Assembly (NCBI GenBank): GCA_028023455.1 | Contig: JAQFVV010012498.1 | Location: 928,001-992,000, forward strand | Length of the DNA stretch: 64,000 bases | DNA from: Epiperipatus broadwayi | Lineage: Eukaryota; Onychophora; Udeonychophora; Euonychophora; Peripatidae | Reading direction: 5' to 3' | Part shown: positions 1 through 12,318 of the stretch, in pieces | How positions within the stretch are numbered: position 1 is the stretch's first letter | Layout of the letters: the number at the start of each line of letters is the position of its first letter | Position numbers and translations under genes: made by a program | The notes under the pieces: generated by a model | Database searches by the model: none | What the model was told of the DNA's origin: nothing | What the model saw: only the letters and a program-made list of their open reading frames with translations

Positions 1-1154
1 ACAAATATAAAATTCAGAATTGACATAAATTAATAAAACATTTTATAAAAAATTATGAGCATGTCTACATTATAATTTTATCAATCCTGTCTAATTATAG
101 CGTACTTTTGTATGTAAATGGATGATGTTACTCAAGCGGCCATGATAGCGAATTTGGTACTTTAGTATTATTCAACTGATGATGTTTTACATTTACTGAT
201 TTTCCTTCCGGTAGAAATCATCAATGATAACATGACATTGTCATGGCAACCAAGACACTGACATGATTAATCCGTGGGAGTCAATTTTTGGATTTTTTTG
301 ACCGGCAAGATTTAAAAATCAGAGAGAGCTTTGGGAAATTTTGTCATTTGTCTGTCTTCTGTGATTTTGCAACCACTCCACCACAGTGATTGCTACTTGT
401 AAGTAATTTTCATTTTTGTTTCTAATAAATATGTATATTATTTTGTAAATTCTTCTGCAATTAAAGAAAGTACAATTAATTAATTTTATTTTTAATTTCT
501 GAACTATACAGAATTTTTTTTTTTGTAAATTCATCCGCAATTATAAAAATTACAGCTATGAGAGTAATACAATGTATGACATTGTCGGTAGTTTTGTAAA
601 TCATAATATAGGTTCTTTTAGACTAGAGTATTTATTGGCCGTGCCTTCAGCCCGTCAAAGACATCGAAGGCCTCCGCCCATTCCAGCACTATGCACTGAC
701 TTTTCTAATTTTCAGTCAAAAAATGAGACACATTTTCAAATTGTTTGTTTTATATATTTTTAACATAAATAATTGAGTTAAATCCCATCGGAAATGTTGT
801 AAAAATAAGATAATTTTTAATGCAAGTACATTTTTTTTGACTTTTTTTGTTATAAAAATATGTAATATAGAGTACCTTTTAAGTTATTGTCCAGGTCGCC
901 ATTAATAATGCCAGATTCGCATTAAATTGGGAAAAGTGTTCTTTATTTGTCTATTTATTTTAAATTTACAAAAAATTTTGTACATATTTCTGCAATGATA
1001 AAATTTACACTTAATTACTTTCAATTTCTAAATTATCAAACTTACACTTAATTATTTTTAATTTCTAAATTATTTTGATGCATGCATGCACATTTTTAAT
1101 TTTTTTTTTCAGGACTAACAAACATGGTGGTGCTCGTTATCTACCCGATGATCA
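1..1154. other. AT-rich DNA with short ~80-bp direct repeats
   Basis: No gene recognised. A motif of the form ttttgtaaattc(t/a)tc(t/c)gcaatta occurs at 441 and again 80 bases later at 521, each followed by an AT-rich stretch; a more diverged version lies near 975-1035. A GC-richer island at about 625-700 follows a pyrimidine run ending in AG (about 618-621) and is open in one frame (proline/arginine-rich), but I recognise no family and see no clear donor site. Confidence 0.35.
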
Positions 1155-1364
1155 TCTTTAGTATTTTCCAACCATTGACGTATTACCCTGAAGCCATATC
1201 AGTCTGATCTTGCGATCTTTAATGTGCCGGGTCCACATGATCAGCAGACAAATTTTAGGGATTGCATTTGTCCACAAATCACTTGGAGACGTTATCTTAA
1301 AGATCCAAAGATCAGATTGATATGGCTTCAGGGTAATACGACATCGGTTGGAAAATACTAAAGA
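1155..1364. repeat. Long imperfect hairpin repeat (MITE-like)
   Basis: Arms at 1155-1222 and 1297-1364 are reverse complements over about 68 bases with a handful of mismatches, around a loop of about 74 bases. The left arm contains ccctgaagccatatcag and the right arm ctgatatggcttcaggg with one or two changes. Such structures are typical of small non-autonomous DNA transposons or of two inverted repeat copies. No coding sequence is present. Confidence 0.7.
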
Positions 1365-2464
1365 ACCTCAAAGTTTACCGCTCGACTTATATATCACATT
1401 TTGATATTTAAAATAGGTTTGAAACCAGTTTAGATGGGTAGTCATTAGGTTAATGGTGAAATGCAAAGTGGACTGGGAGGTTTCCATCTCAATATTTTCT
1501 GATACAAAGATTTGTACAAAGTAACTGAAATATTTCCCACTAACCTTCCTAACCGGAAAAAAAACACGGTTTGATGATTAAATTACATAAATAAATTTTA
1601 CTTAAAAACAAAACATCTTTTGAAAAGCAAATATAGAAAGATTAGTCTAAATAGAAACATGACTAATTTCCTCTTATTATAATTAACTGCTAATAATGGA
1701 GATTATGGAATATTGGTTTGGTAGTAGTCCAGATTAAATTTTTTTTTAAAGATAGTTGAGGATTTTCCATACAAGTTTAGATTTTTTAAAATAATGCTTA
1801 GACTACTTAGCTGAACACACAAATATTGATTGATGAATGGAATCTAGTTATTCCTAGCTTGAGTATAAATTCCCCAAGATTATTAAAGATTGATCAGAAG
1901 AAAGTTCAAAATATGACATAGCTATTACCATATAGGTTAAGTTTCATATATCTATAAAAAAATAAACTCATGGTTTATCTTTAGCCTTAGAAAGCTAATT
2001 ACATTCATGATTGTTATTTCTAAATCCAAACTATTTTCACATAACCCATTCAATTATTCTATTTATAGTTTTAGGTACATCATAGTTATTGTCCTAATTT
2101 ATCTATCTTTAACTAGAGACCAAAGTTTTCATCTAAAGAAATAGATTCCAAACTTCCAAGCTATCAGAAAATTCACAACATCAGTTAGAAATATGGAATG
2201 CTATTGAAATAACATTGCACTGAATTTAGCTGATTTAATTGATATCAAAATTTTATATAGAAACCAAATAAACATTGAGTTTATAAACATCTCTGACTAC
2301 TTAATTATGATTATAGACCTGTTTAGTTTTAGTATAGTTATGGACTCCAAAACTAAATATTACTGGTTCATAAATCAACTTCACTTATAGTATCCAAATG
2401 AGATAAGATTTTCTATTTCATTAACATGTTTATAAACTATTAGGAATTTTAAACTTCTCTCTCG
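1365..2464. other. AT-rich DNA, no recognised feature
   Basis: No ORF, splice pair or repeat structure that I can recognise on either strand. Confidence 0.4.
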
Positions 2465-2600
2465 ATATTATAATATATAAAATTAAAAGGGTATGAAGCG
2501 CTTGAAAGAGAAGCTATACAGAGTGTAAAAAATATTGAATGCTAAGCGCTTTCGAGGCCGTTTGCCTCATATTCATAGCGATAATCAAAACTTTGATATC
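2465..2600 (+). repeat. Possible retroelement 3' tail with stem-loop
   Basis: A short stretch contains gctaagcgctttcgag (about 2541-2556) followed by a small stem-loop gaggc-cgttt-gcctc. Motifs of this style (gcgctttcg followed by a short hairpin) are seen at 3' ends of some invertebrate LINEs and SINEs. The same 16-mer in reverse complement lies in the loop of the hairpin repeat at 14.8 kb. Identification is by resemblance only. Confidence 0.3.
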
Positions 2601-2949
2601 TTTAATTAAAAAATAAGCAGATTTCTGGAGTCTGCTTCAAAATATTTAATGAAAACTTTCTTTCATGGTTGATATTTTATCTGAATAATTAGTTCATATT
2701 TATATTCAGATTAATCTTTTTTCATTCAATTTTAAAACATATTTCTTTGAGAAAAATGATTATTTAATGTGATAATCAAGCAATTTTTTACAATTAACAA
2801 GATTAATGAAAAATATTTCATCTACTTTGCAGAAATCTTTATATCAGAAAATAATAATTTAAAAATATAGTTGCAATCTATTATTCTATTATCTAGATAA
2901 TGCCAACTTTTATTTTAAAACACACTATTATAGTGATTATATGCTAGAA

Positions 2950-3640
2950 TAAAACAGAGGCAAAACTCCATACTGTAGTGCTATCCAGAGTGAACAATAG
3001 AAGTCTAGATGATGCTCTCAGATCCAAGGCTCCTTACTGAGAAAACCACAAGCTAGAAATTAGTCCGGAGATATTGGATAAGTAGACACTAGATAGGGAT
3101 TTTACGCATAAACCTTACACCATTGATTATTCTGGCTTGTACTAGGTGGTATTACTGTATAGAGCTTTGCCTGTTTTAATAGCTTCATGTAAGCATTAGT
3201 GATCATGTGATGTTTAGTGGTTTAATACCAATCTTCTTCATGGGATGATGTCTTAATGAACCAAAGAAACCAAAATGTATGAATTAATGAACTGGCTTCA
3301 GATCTACATCACTATAAAAGTGAATGAACTTGGATTGAAAACATTATTGTTTTCATTTTAGACTCACAGCTTTATAATTAACAAAAGGTGGCTACTGGAA
3401 GATTGTATTAAATTCTAAGGTCTAGGTGCAGTGCTTCAGATCCATGGCTCCTCACTGGTGAAAGCCACAAGTTAGAAACTAATCTGGAAATATTGGATGA
3501 GTAGGCACTAGATAGAGATTTTATGCACAAATATTCTTGCATTGATTACTCTGGCTTGCACTACTGTATGGAGTTTTGCCTGTTTTAATGGCTTTGCATA
3601 AGGACAGGAAAGTGATCATGTGATGTTTAGTCATATGATG
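2950..3640 (+). repeat. FB1 foldback-family repeat, two arm copies in direct orientation
   Basis: Two successive copies of the same arm (about 2995-3178 and 3425-3590) share blocks such as ggctcc(t)ca/tctg, gatattggat, cactagatag, gattttatgcac and ttgattactctgg, then (g)agttttgcctgtttt. Between them lies the family's internal block (gtgatcatgtgatg, then ccaaaatgtatg). The start (gaggcaaaactcc at about 2956) is the inverse of the arm end. The same family occurs at 22.2, 30.0, 33.5 and 43.6 kb, with a relative at 38 kb. Confidence 0.6.
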
Positions 3641-4191
3641 AAATAATTCCATAATGATTTTATTGTTACACGATATTCATTATTATTTGGAAAACTGATA
3701 TTACTGGCTAAGCAGCTTACTCTTTTTCTGCCTTGAATATGTTGTGCAGGTCTCTGGTCTAGATACAAAGATATATCTATTTTTATACATGGTCTAACAA
3801 AACAATCACATGACTCCTTTAGTTAATATCTAATCTGTATTTGTAGCAGTATTTATTTTCCCATTCCCGAAAGCATTAATAATCAATGGATATCAAATGT
3901 AATGATAAACAACTGGCTAATGGAAACATTGTGTTCACATTGCAATTATCCAACTATTTAAACCAATGCTATAGTAATTATTCGTATTCTTAGAACCACA
4001 CGGCTTGCTCACTACTATATGATTTTTGACAAAAAATGTTTTTAAAAAAATAATGGTATACTACACATTTATACACTCTAAAATATTTATCTAGAAATAC
4101 TATGAACAAAACTTTGCAGAACAATACTTTTATTAGTTGATCATTACTTTAAAATGGTATAAAGCATATAAATTATATATTCATCTACATT
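3641..4191. other. AT-rich DNA, no recognised feature
   Basis: No gene or repeat structure recognised between the FB1 repeat and the start of the segmental duplication. Confidence 0.4.
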
Positions 4192-6203
4192 ATAATGGTC
4201 AGGGAGGAATCTGAGTCTTCCGTATTTGCCAAACAGGGTGCTACCAGGCTATTGGAACCTGGAATATTTATATAGTAGGCAAATACGTACTGTTAAGATC
4301 CAAAATTTACATATATATTTTATTACGACCGTCAGCCCTAGTCACCAGCTCGTGGAGCAGCAGAGATAATATATACTTTATTTTTAAAAAAATAAAGATA
4401 ATAAAAAAATACAATAAGCGACTGCCAGATTAACAATACAGTAGAATCATTTATTTTGCACATATATAAAATTTAGAATTTATTTTAGTGTAACTTTACT
4501 TTAGATTTTAATTTACAATTTAACTTTTTATTTTAGAAGTTTGCACAGATGAATTTAATATTTTATTAGCGTTGAGTATGGATAGACTACATAGATTGCA
4601 TTTGAAAAAAAAAATTCTATCCCTGATTTAACCTTAGGACAAAAGTTCACAGTCAAACCAACACCAATCTATCTGATATATCAATATATTAAATGCAGCA
4701 TGAATATGACAGCACAATACCATACTGTCAGGAATGCACATCTGAACAGCATGGTTATAGAGAAGAAATTGTCTCTCATCCAGTACAGGAATGTTACCTC
4801 TGTCTGGTGAGAAGAACAATAAAAAAAAACCTCCATAGGAAGGGATTGCAGTCCTTTTTGCCAAATTAAATCCCATTCCACAGGTGAAAGGAGTGATCCA
4901 AGGAGCAGGGAATACCGTGTCTCCGATGGTCCATAAGAAATAGGCTTATTTTGCCCAAGTGCGGCATATAATGTGATCCTGCACGTAGCGGATCTTCATA
5001 CTACATTTACTAACTACAACATATATCCAATAGATTAACCCAATTTAACTATGAAACAAATAACCTATGATTTACCCTTCCTTAAACTAACATAACTTTA
5101 TGAATCTAGGCAGCCGATTGACACCCGACTTAAATTTAACATGATTTAATTAAAAGTTTAGCTTAACAGAAAAAAAAAAATCTTAATAAACAAATAAATT
5201 AATGGAAATTATTTTTTTTTAAAAAAATACATTCAATAAAAATAATCGTTAATAAATTGATTTAGTTTGGTCAGATAGGAATTTCTATTGCTACAATTTA
5301 AATGCTATGAGTTTTATACTTAATGTTCATGAATTATCTAAAGTTCTTACGGTTTTAAAATACTGAAAATTTTTTTTTTTTTAGAATTAATGTTCATTAG
5401 TTATAGGGTTCTTACTGTTTTAAAAAGTCCTTACTTTAGTTGCTTGTAATTTCGAAGGTGTTAATTCCCATGATGTCCTGAGATCGGTATGCAGTTAGCC
5501 ATTGGTCCTTTATTGTAGCTGGTATTTTATTGCTGGGCCCTGATGTCCTATGGCCCACAATATAGGAAAACGATTGGTCATTTCTCTTTTTTAGAAAAAC
5601 TGAAGGGATTGAAGAGTGCGTCTTTTCAATCCCTTCTCCTTCAACTCTCTCCGCACTAACACATATAGCACACCTCTTCTTTCACATCTCTTTCTTTCTT
5701 TATTTCCAAACTTTTCCTTTTATATTAAACTTTCAGATCCAGTGGACATTATGTCATGATGATGATAATCCTTTCGTTGAGGTCTGTTTCCAGAGGGATT
5801 TCTTTTATTGGATATTGTTCCTATTGATTTTTTCTCTCCTATTTGATCTTTAATTATACATTTTGAGATGCCCAAGGGCTAGTTTATTTTAACTAATTGA
5901 AAATAATCATTTCCATTTTACACAATAGCATTAATTAAATTTGTACATTCTTTTTAACAATATATTTTTTTATCTTTAAATCTTTAAGTTTTTTTTTTTT
6001 GAAAATTTAGTTTTAAAATACTTTTTTTTTTCCCTTAATAAAGTTTTCTATTAATAATTTTTCATCTGTGCGATTTTATATTTATATGAGTTTAGATGAC
6101 TTTTAATTTTCAATTTAATTCTTAAAAAAGTTTTTATTTGTGAACTTTTATTTTTATGTCTAATTTTATTTATTAAAATATAACGGCATGTGTGCCTGTT
6201 ACA
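4192..6203 (+). repeat. Segmental duplication, copy A
   Basis: This segment is repeated in the same orientation at 6899-10231. Homology starts at the block aatctgagtcttccgtattt (4210 here) and ends just before the block catgtgtgcc(t/c). The copies differ by scattered substitutions and small indels. Copy A has no equivalent of the 1.47-kb insertion in copy B, so it serves as the near-empty site. It contains a relic exon (next entry) and, near 5600, a short hairpin formed by gaagggattgaaga and its inverse. The long shared length argues for a duplicated locus or a large unclassified repeat. Confidence 0.75.
4539..4808 (+). pseudogene. Decayed exon in duplication copy A
   Basis: A pyrimidine-rich tract ending ttttattttag precedes about 270 bases. 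After correction for indels these read in one frame and end at CTCTGTCTG followed by gtgaga, a good donor. Compared with the sister exon in copy B, one A is missing in the poly-A run near 4610, which shifts the frame, and about 12 extra bases lie near 4680. The predicted product is not a family I recognise. Copy B encodes residues such as YLTLGQKF, YPMQHEY and ECYLCLAR, including a CxxC-like pair. It could be an old host exon carried in a repeat or part of an unknown element gene. Confidence 0.4.
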
Positions 6204-6898
6204 TATCAGCAAACTTGCTTAAAAAAATAAAAAAAATTACTTAGGGATTACAGTACACGATTAACAAAGAAATTTGGTTAGTAATTTTACAAAAAGAGAT
6301 TACATACAAAAAAATGTTGACTATCATTTTCCTATAGAACCATCTACGCTTACGCCTCTTCCCCCCAAGAGTTCCCTTTTCTCTACATTTCATTTTTAAC
6401 CAACGGCATGACAAGCAAATTATTTATTTAAGGAGTTGCATTGAAGTAAATACATTTCAAGAAATAATGAGTTTATACATGTATATTTGCAGCACAATTA
6501 TATATACCACCAACTTATTTATGATTAATTGAAATGCTTAAATAGTTACACTGAGGTAGATTCCCAAAGGACACTCATCATAGGGTGCTACATTTACAAT
6601 CATAAACTTACGTGGCTGTGCACGCCTATACACATTAAAGCATAATATATATTTTAAAAAACAAAAAAAATTATACTAATTGCAACCTTTTGACTTTTTC
6701 TTTTTAAAAAAACACAATTTAAAATTATTAATATCTTTTCTTTCTCATGTTTAATATATGTGCTATTTCTTTCTGGCAGTGCTTTTATAAGATTTAAAGT
6801 ATATGGCTTTATGTAATTAAGATAAAAATATTTCATTTAAAAAAATGTACTCAGGGTACTTGTGGTTTATTATACATCGGCCCAGGTTGAGGGTCCAA
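6204..6898. other. Spacer between duplication copies
   Basis: AT-rich spacer with no recognised gene. It includes a short open stretch on the minus strand (6654-6836) of low complexity, which I do not regard as coding. Confidence 0.35.
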
Positions 6899-7168
6899 TT
6901 ATAACGGTTGAGGAAGAATCTGAGTCTTCCGTATTTGCCGAACAGGACACCTGGAAAATTTATATAGTAGGCAGATACGTACTGTTAAGATCCAAAATTT
7001 ACATATATATTTTATATCGACTATCAGCCTTAGTCACCAGCTCGTGGAGCAGCAGAGGTAATATATTTTATTTTTAAAGAAATAAAGGTAATAAAAAAAT
7101 AAAATAAGCCACTGCCAGATTAACAATACACAGAAACATTTATTTTGAATATATAAAATTTAGAATTA

Positions 7169-8639
7169 CACCTTTACCCCACTTAGCGATGGCAATTGGT
7201 CCTCCAAAACTCATTGTTATGCAAGAATATCCTATACACAAAACGTATTTATAATGGGAAACTATGGGAAAAAAATTGGTCAGTTCCAGTCAACATAAAA
7301 TATTCACATTGGTTTCCAAGCTCAAAGATTTTCTTGATTTTTTGATGGCCATGATGACTAATACGGTATCTAAAAGAAAAGTTTTATATCACTAGGAAAA
7401 AAATGCATATTTTCACTATTTAAAAAGTACAGTACAGCAAAAAGAAATAGAAAGTGAAATTAAATTTGAATTTAAGAGTTTTTATATTCTTCCGCAGAAG
7501 TTTTTCATCATAATGAAAAAAAAAATCCATATTGAAGTGTATTTTTTTAAAATTTGTATTACAATACATATTACTGTACATTTATGTTTATTACTTATGT
7601 GAAATTATTCAAATTAAAAAACAATGTTTACTTATAAATTATTTAATTGAACATAGACTTATTATTGTACACCAGAATAACTCAAAATGCTTAATGTGTA
7701 TCATAAATCAGTCAACTTTAGAAAAAAAAATTCAACTTATTTTAAAAGACCCCCCCCCCCCCCAATTGTACTAATTTTCTAAAACATGCGCAAAGTTTAT
7801 TTTTATTTTTTTTACTATATTTTTAGTAATGTAATAATGCCCCCCCCCCCATTTGTTTAGAAGAAAATTCATTAACATTTATTTTAAATACAATCTGTTT
7901 TTCTTTTTAAGCTTTTCTAATTCGACATTTGCGTTTTAAAATGTTGTTTTTCTTTTGATTTGAAACAACTTGAGTGTAAACAACATATTTATTAACGAAG
8001 TTACAAAATCAATAACTATTTTTACAATAATTATCCAGGTGTTCTAAAAATAATATATCGTAATTAATAAACACACGCATGCAGTTTAATATTCATATTT
8101 AGTGTTTTCCTGAAAGTTTGTGATGATGGTATTTTAGTTGTCCTGTACCGTATTTATATATTGGACTATTTCATCATCTAATATAAGTGTTGAATGTCTT
8201 TAGAAAAATTAAACTTTATTTAAATAATCAAAGTACTGTGCATTATATTTAAATAAAGTTTAATTTTTCTAAAGACATTCAACACTTATATATACAGAAT
8301 TATAGATATTTTAAGTTTATACGTTCTATATTCAAAATACTGAATGCAGCACTAACATTGCGTTTTATGAATAAAATATTGTATGTGTATACAATTACAG
8401 CAAAGTCATTACCTGTATACATATTACAATATATACTTTTGCTTTTGGGTCAAATGAATTTAAAATATCTATTTTCTGACATCATCAGTGATGCAAAATT
8501 CAAGATGGCTGAAAAAAATTTTTTTTCCTGATCTTTATAGTGAAAAATCGATTGTAAATTGAATTAGTGGGTACAAATTGATGATGATCGCTATTGTGAA
8601 ATATTGCTAAATAGTCAATCACTAAGCGGGGTAAAAATG
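7169..8639. mobile_element. Non-autonomous TA-flanked DNA transposon
   Basis: The element breaks the homology between the two duplication copies. Its ends are inverted repeats: left CACCTTTACCCCACTTAG, right (reverse complement) CATTTTTACCCCGCTTAG, continuing imperfectly for about 24 bases. TA dinucleotides flank both ends (7167-7168, 8640-8641), as expected for TA-targeting superfamilies such as Tc1/mariner. The interior has no transposase I recognise, two poly-C runs (7750 and 7841) and a near-perfect internal palindrome at 8187-8290. Copy A differs from the inferred empty site by about 3 bases. Superfamily assignment is inference. Confidence 0.65.
8187..8290. repeat. Near-perfect palindrome inside the TA-flanked element
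   Basis: Arms gtgttgaatgtctttagaaa (from 8187) and its inverse ending near 8290 pair over about 40 bases, continuing through aaattaaactttatttaaat, with a loop of about 22 bases (tcaaagtactgtgc). It may be a small MITE nested within the larger element or a structural part of it. Confidence 0.75.
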
Positions 8640-8700
8640 TATTTATTTTAGTGTAACTTTACTTTAGATTTTAATTTACAATTTAACTTTTTATTTTAGA

Positions 8701-8986
8701 AGTTCGCACAGATGAATTTAATATTTTATTAGTGTCGAGTATGGATAGACTACATAGATTGCATTTGAAAAGAAAATATTCTATCCCTTATTTAACCTTA
8801 GGCCAAAAGTTCGCAGTCAAACCAACGCCAATCTATCTGATATATCCAATGCAGCATGAATACAACAACACAATACCATACTGTCAGGAATTCACATCTG
8901 AACAGCATGGTTATAGAGAAGAAATTGTCTCTCGTCCAGTACAGGAATGTTACCTCTGTCTGGCGAGAACAAAAAAAATTCCATAG
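8701..8986 (+). pseudogene. Relic exon in duplication copy B
   Basis: Preceded by a poly-pyrimidine tract ending ttttattttag, it is open for about 95 codons from the acceptor to a TAG at 8984. The equivalent of the donor GGTGAG in copy A reads GCGAGA here, so splicing would be lost or weakened and the frame runs on to the stop. The visible peptide contains YLTLGQKF, YPMQHEY and ECYLCLAR. I do not recognise the family, and no start codon can be chosen because the exon appears internal. Two decayed copies suggest neither is functional. Confidence 0.4.
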
Positions 8987-10365
8987 GAAGGGATTGCGGT
9001 CCTTTTTGCTGATTTAAATCCCATTCCATAGGCTAAAGGGTGTCCAAGGAGCAGGGAATACAGTCTGTCTCCAATGGTCCATAAGAAATAAGCTTATTTT
9101 GCCCCAAGTGCAGCATATAATGTGATCCTGCAGGTAGCCGATCTTCATACTACATTTACTAATTGCACCAATATATTCAATCGATTAACCCATTTTAACT
9201 ACAAAACAAATAACCTAAGATTTACCCTCCCTTAAACTAACATAACTTTATGAATCTATGCAGCCATTCACACCCGATTTAAATTTAACATGATTTAATT
9301 AAAAGTTTAGCTTAATAGAAAAAAAATCATAATAAACAAATAAATTAATGGAAATGATCTTTTAAAAAAAATACATTCAATAAAAATAATTATTAATAAA
9401 TTGATTTAGTTTGGTCAGATAGAAAATTATGGTTTTAAAATACTGGAAGTTTTTTTTTTTTAGAATTAATGTTCATTATTTAGAGTTCTTACTGTTTTAA
9501 AAAGTCTGTACTTTAGTTGCTTGTAATTTGGAAGGTGCTAATTCCCATGACGTCCTGAGATCGGTATGCAGTTAGTCCTTTATTGTAGCTGGTATTTTAT
9601 TGCCGGGCCCTGATGTCCTATGGTCCATAATATGGAAAAATGATTGGTCATTTCTCTTTTTAGAAAAACTGAAGGGATTGAAGAGGGCATCTTTTCAATC
9701 CCTTCTCCTTCAACTCTCTCAACACTAACACACCTTTTCTTTCACATCTCTTTCCTTCTTTATTTCCAAACTTTTCTTTTTATATTAAACTTTCGGATCG
9801 AGTGGACATTACATCATGATGATGCTTTCGTTGTGGTCAGTTTCCTGAGGGATTTCTTTTATTGGCTATTCTGTTCCTATTGATTTTTCTCTATCTGACC
9901 TTTAATTATACATTTTGAGATGCCCAAGGGCTAGTTTACTTTAACTAATTGAAAATAATCATTTCCATTTTACACAATAGCATTAATTAAATTTGTATAT
10001 TCTTTTTATCAATATATATTTTTTATCTTTAATTTTTTGAAAAAGTAGTTTTAAAATACTTTTTTTTCTTTAATAAAGTTTTCTTTTAATAATTTTTCAT
10101 CTGTGCGATTTTATATATATATGAGTTTAGATGACTTAATTTTCAATTTAATTCTTAAAAGTTTTTATTTGCAAACTTTTATTTTTATGTCTAATTTTAT
10201 TTATTAGAATGTAAAGCATGTGTGCCCCGTTACAATATAAAATGCAATAATTTTCATCTGCCCTCAAACATTAGTCATAATGATTATATTTTTATAAGCT
10301 ATATATCATGCCATACTAATTCTTTTTTTTCTCCTGGGTATATGTTAATATTTATATTAAATCAT

Positions 10366-10529
10366 AAATAAAAATGGATTTCTGATTGTTATTGCTTAAG
10401 TGTTGACTGCTTTCAGTAAATTTACCTCTGTAAACCTATCTAATCTTGGCCATTATTAGCTTTATCTAATTAATACATTGTTAGAATGCAGTTTGAAAGT
10501 TATAATTGACTATTTATTTAGTCTGCTTT
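10366..10529 (+). repeat. Tandem repeat array, unit 1 (interrupted)
   Basis: Blocks cataaataa, gtgttgac, ttcagt(g/a)aatttac and gttataattgactattt match the units at 13.46 and 13.76 kb. The unit stops at ttagtctgcttt (10518-10529), where a 2.8-kb palindromic composite begins, and resumes after the same 12-mer at 13352. Confidence 0.65.
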
Positions 10530-11407
10530 CTGAGCAGACTTTCACATAACCCACCACTCTCCACACTATCTCATAACCCTGATACACTTGAACACATATA
10601 TGTTGAAAAGATAATCACCAATATACATATTTCATGCTAAAAGCAGCAATCATCAGTTGGTCCAGATTACCATCTTTATACATATATGCTATAAGTGCTC
10701 AGATATATATTAAGATAGCCAATCCTCATACTTTAATGGACAGGCTTCAATCTACTCCACATTCCAACTCTTCAACCATCCATCCAATTGAAAATCTGAT
10801 GGAATGCTCGAAAGCCACCCTGAGGCCAAGATTCTTGTCATACCCATGTTGACCTAAGGTCAATCTGACACCTCATGTAAAGGACAATCCATTTAATACA
10901 TATACAAGGGATGGGCAGACATCTCTATTATATAACTGAAACACACAGGCTTATTATATACCTGTGTCTATACATGTAATATATAGGGTATATGAGCAGA
11001 TTTTCACACAACCTACCACTCTCCACACTATCTCATAACACTGATACACTTGAACACATATATGTTGAAAAGATAAATACACCTGGGCCTCGTTTTACGC
11101 GATAGATAGGTTCCTCAGAAAACGCGCACAAAAGAAATCGCATAAAAATAGACAAACTTACCTTGAAAAAGGGGGGATACGGACTGTGATTTTTCAAAAA
11201 TCGCATAAAAGCAAAGCACCAACGTAAAATTACTTTAAAATTCACGCAAAAAAAAAAAAGGAAATAAAATATGACTAATAAAAAATTTCAAATTTGAAAA
11301 AAATTGATACAAGACAAACTTTTTTTAACTATATTTAATTTTATTCAAAACAATATATTTTTATACATAATTTACAGTACAGTAATTTACATTTTTTTAT
11401 ACACATT

Positions 11408-11710
11408 TTAATTATTATCACTATTTGCCGATAAACAGGTTCGTTTGCAAACTGGTAAAAAATCAGATTCTTCACAAGAGGAAATACAACTAGCACCAAC
11501 TTCACTCTCAGGTTGTGTTAATGGTTTTCTGGTGACAACGTAATTAGTAATTAATCTTTGAGATGATTTTATTAATTGTTTATGAAGCTCGCGATATCCA
11601 GACATACTGTACAACTATTTAGCTCTCATTGGAATTTAAGAGCACGTATGTGATTAGTGTCATTAATAAAAAAATAATTTGCCAACTGATTAGAAAGTTG
11701 AAGACCTTCT
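11408..11710 (-). pseudogene. Tigger/pogo-like transposase C-terminal relic
   Basis: Read on the minus strand with frameshifts, this region gives GLQLSNQLANYFF, then IRALKFQ, a stop, and in another frame GYRELHKQL and QRLITNYV. The order of these blocks matches the C-terminal end of Tigger-type transposases as I know them (leucine-rich helix, ALKF-like segment, GYREL-like segment, then a short basic motif before the end). The DDE core is missing, so the element could not move by itself. Matching is by eye. Confidence 0.5.
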
Positions 11711-12225
11711 CGAATCATTTTTGCAGTGAAAGGAGAACAGGTTCCACTTCTGTTTCATTATCTTTTCTACACTGCTGAGAAAAATTTAATTAAAACTAAT
11801 AACTAAAAATTAAATTCTTATTTTTGTCTTTAATTTTCAATTCCGTTTAAAAATCAAATTTCGTTTCACATCACATTAATTTCAGGTCGCCTTAAGTAAT
11901 TTTTAAATTGTTAATTACAATTAAAAATCAGATTTTAATTTTTAATTGTCAAATTTAATTGTGCCCACTGCTATTACTCACTTTTTAAAAATAAACTTGC
12001 GGATACTAAATGATTAATAATTGATTATGTTCTTTTTTAAAAAGCAAAAACAAAATGTGATTTAAAATGCAAAATTAACACGCACAATGTTTGAACAAAT
12101 TTACATTATAATCTTGTAAAATTTAATGTGTGTACATAAAATGTGAAAATCATGATTTTAATTTAATTATTGCATAAAATCTTACTATTATAAAGCACTG
12201 AAAATATTGAAATTATTAAGATGAA

Positions 12226-12318
12226 AGTCGAATTCCAATAATGTGCTATTACTTTAAATATGACGTAAGTGCGCGAAATTTATTATTTAAAGTAATAGCG
12301 CATTATCGGAGTTTGACT
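12226..12318. repeat. Internal palindrome of the Tigger-like element
   Basis: Arms of about 35 bases (12226-12260 and about 12284-12318) centred on a short loop; both include gctattactttaaata or its inverse, with about three mismatches. Confidence 0.75.

Larger units (their letters stand above)
6899..10231 (+). repeat. Segmental duplication, copy B (contains a 1.47-kb insertion)
   Basis: Direct repeat of 4192-6203. Left part 6899-7166 matches 4192-4478; the right part from about 8642 matches 4480-6203. The interruption between them is the TA-flanked element at 7169-8639. Copy B keeps the relic exon frame better than copy A. Confidence 0.75.

Noticed and set aside
7750-7850. Two poly-C runs as i-motif or G-quadruplex elements
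   Set aside because: They are uninterrupted homopolymers inside a transposon, likely slippage products; similar runs occur at 14.4 and 57.0 kb without pattern.
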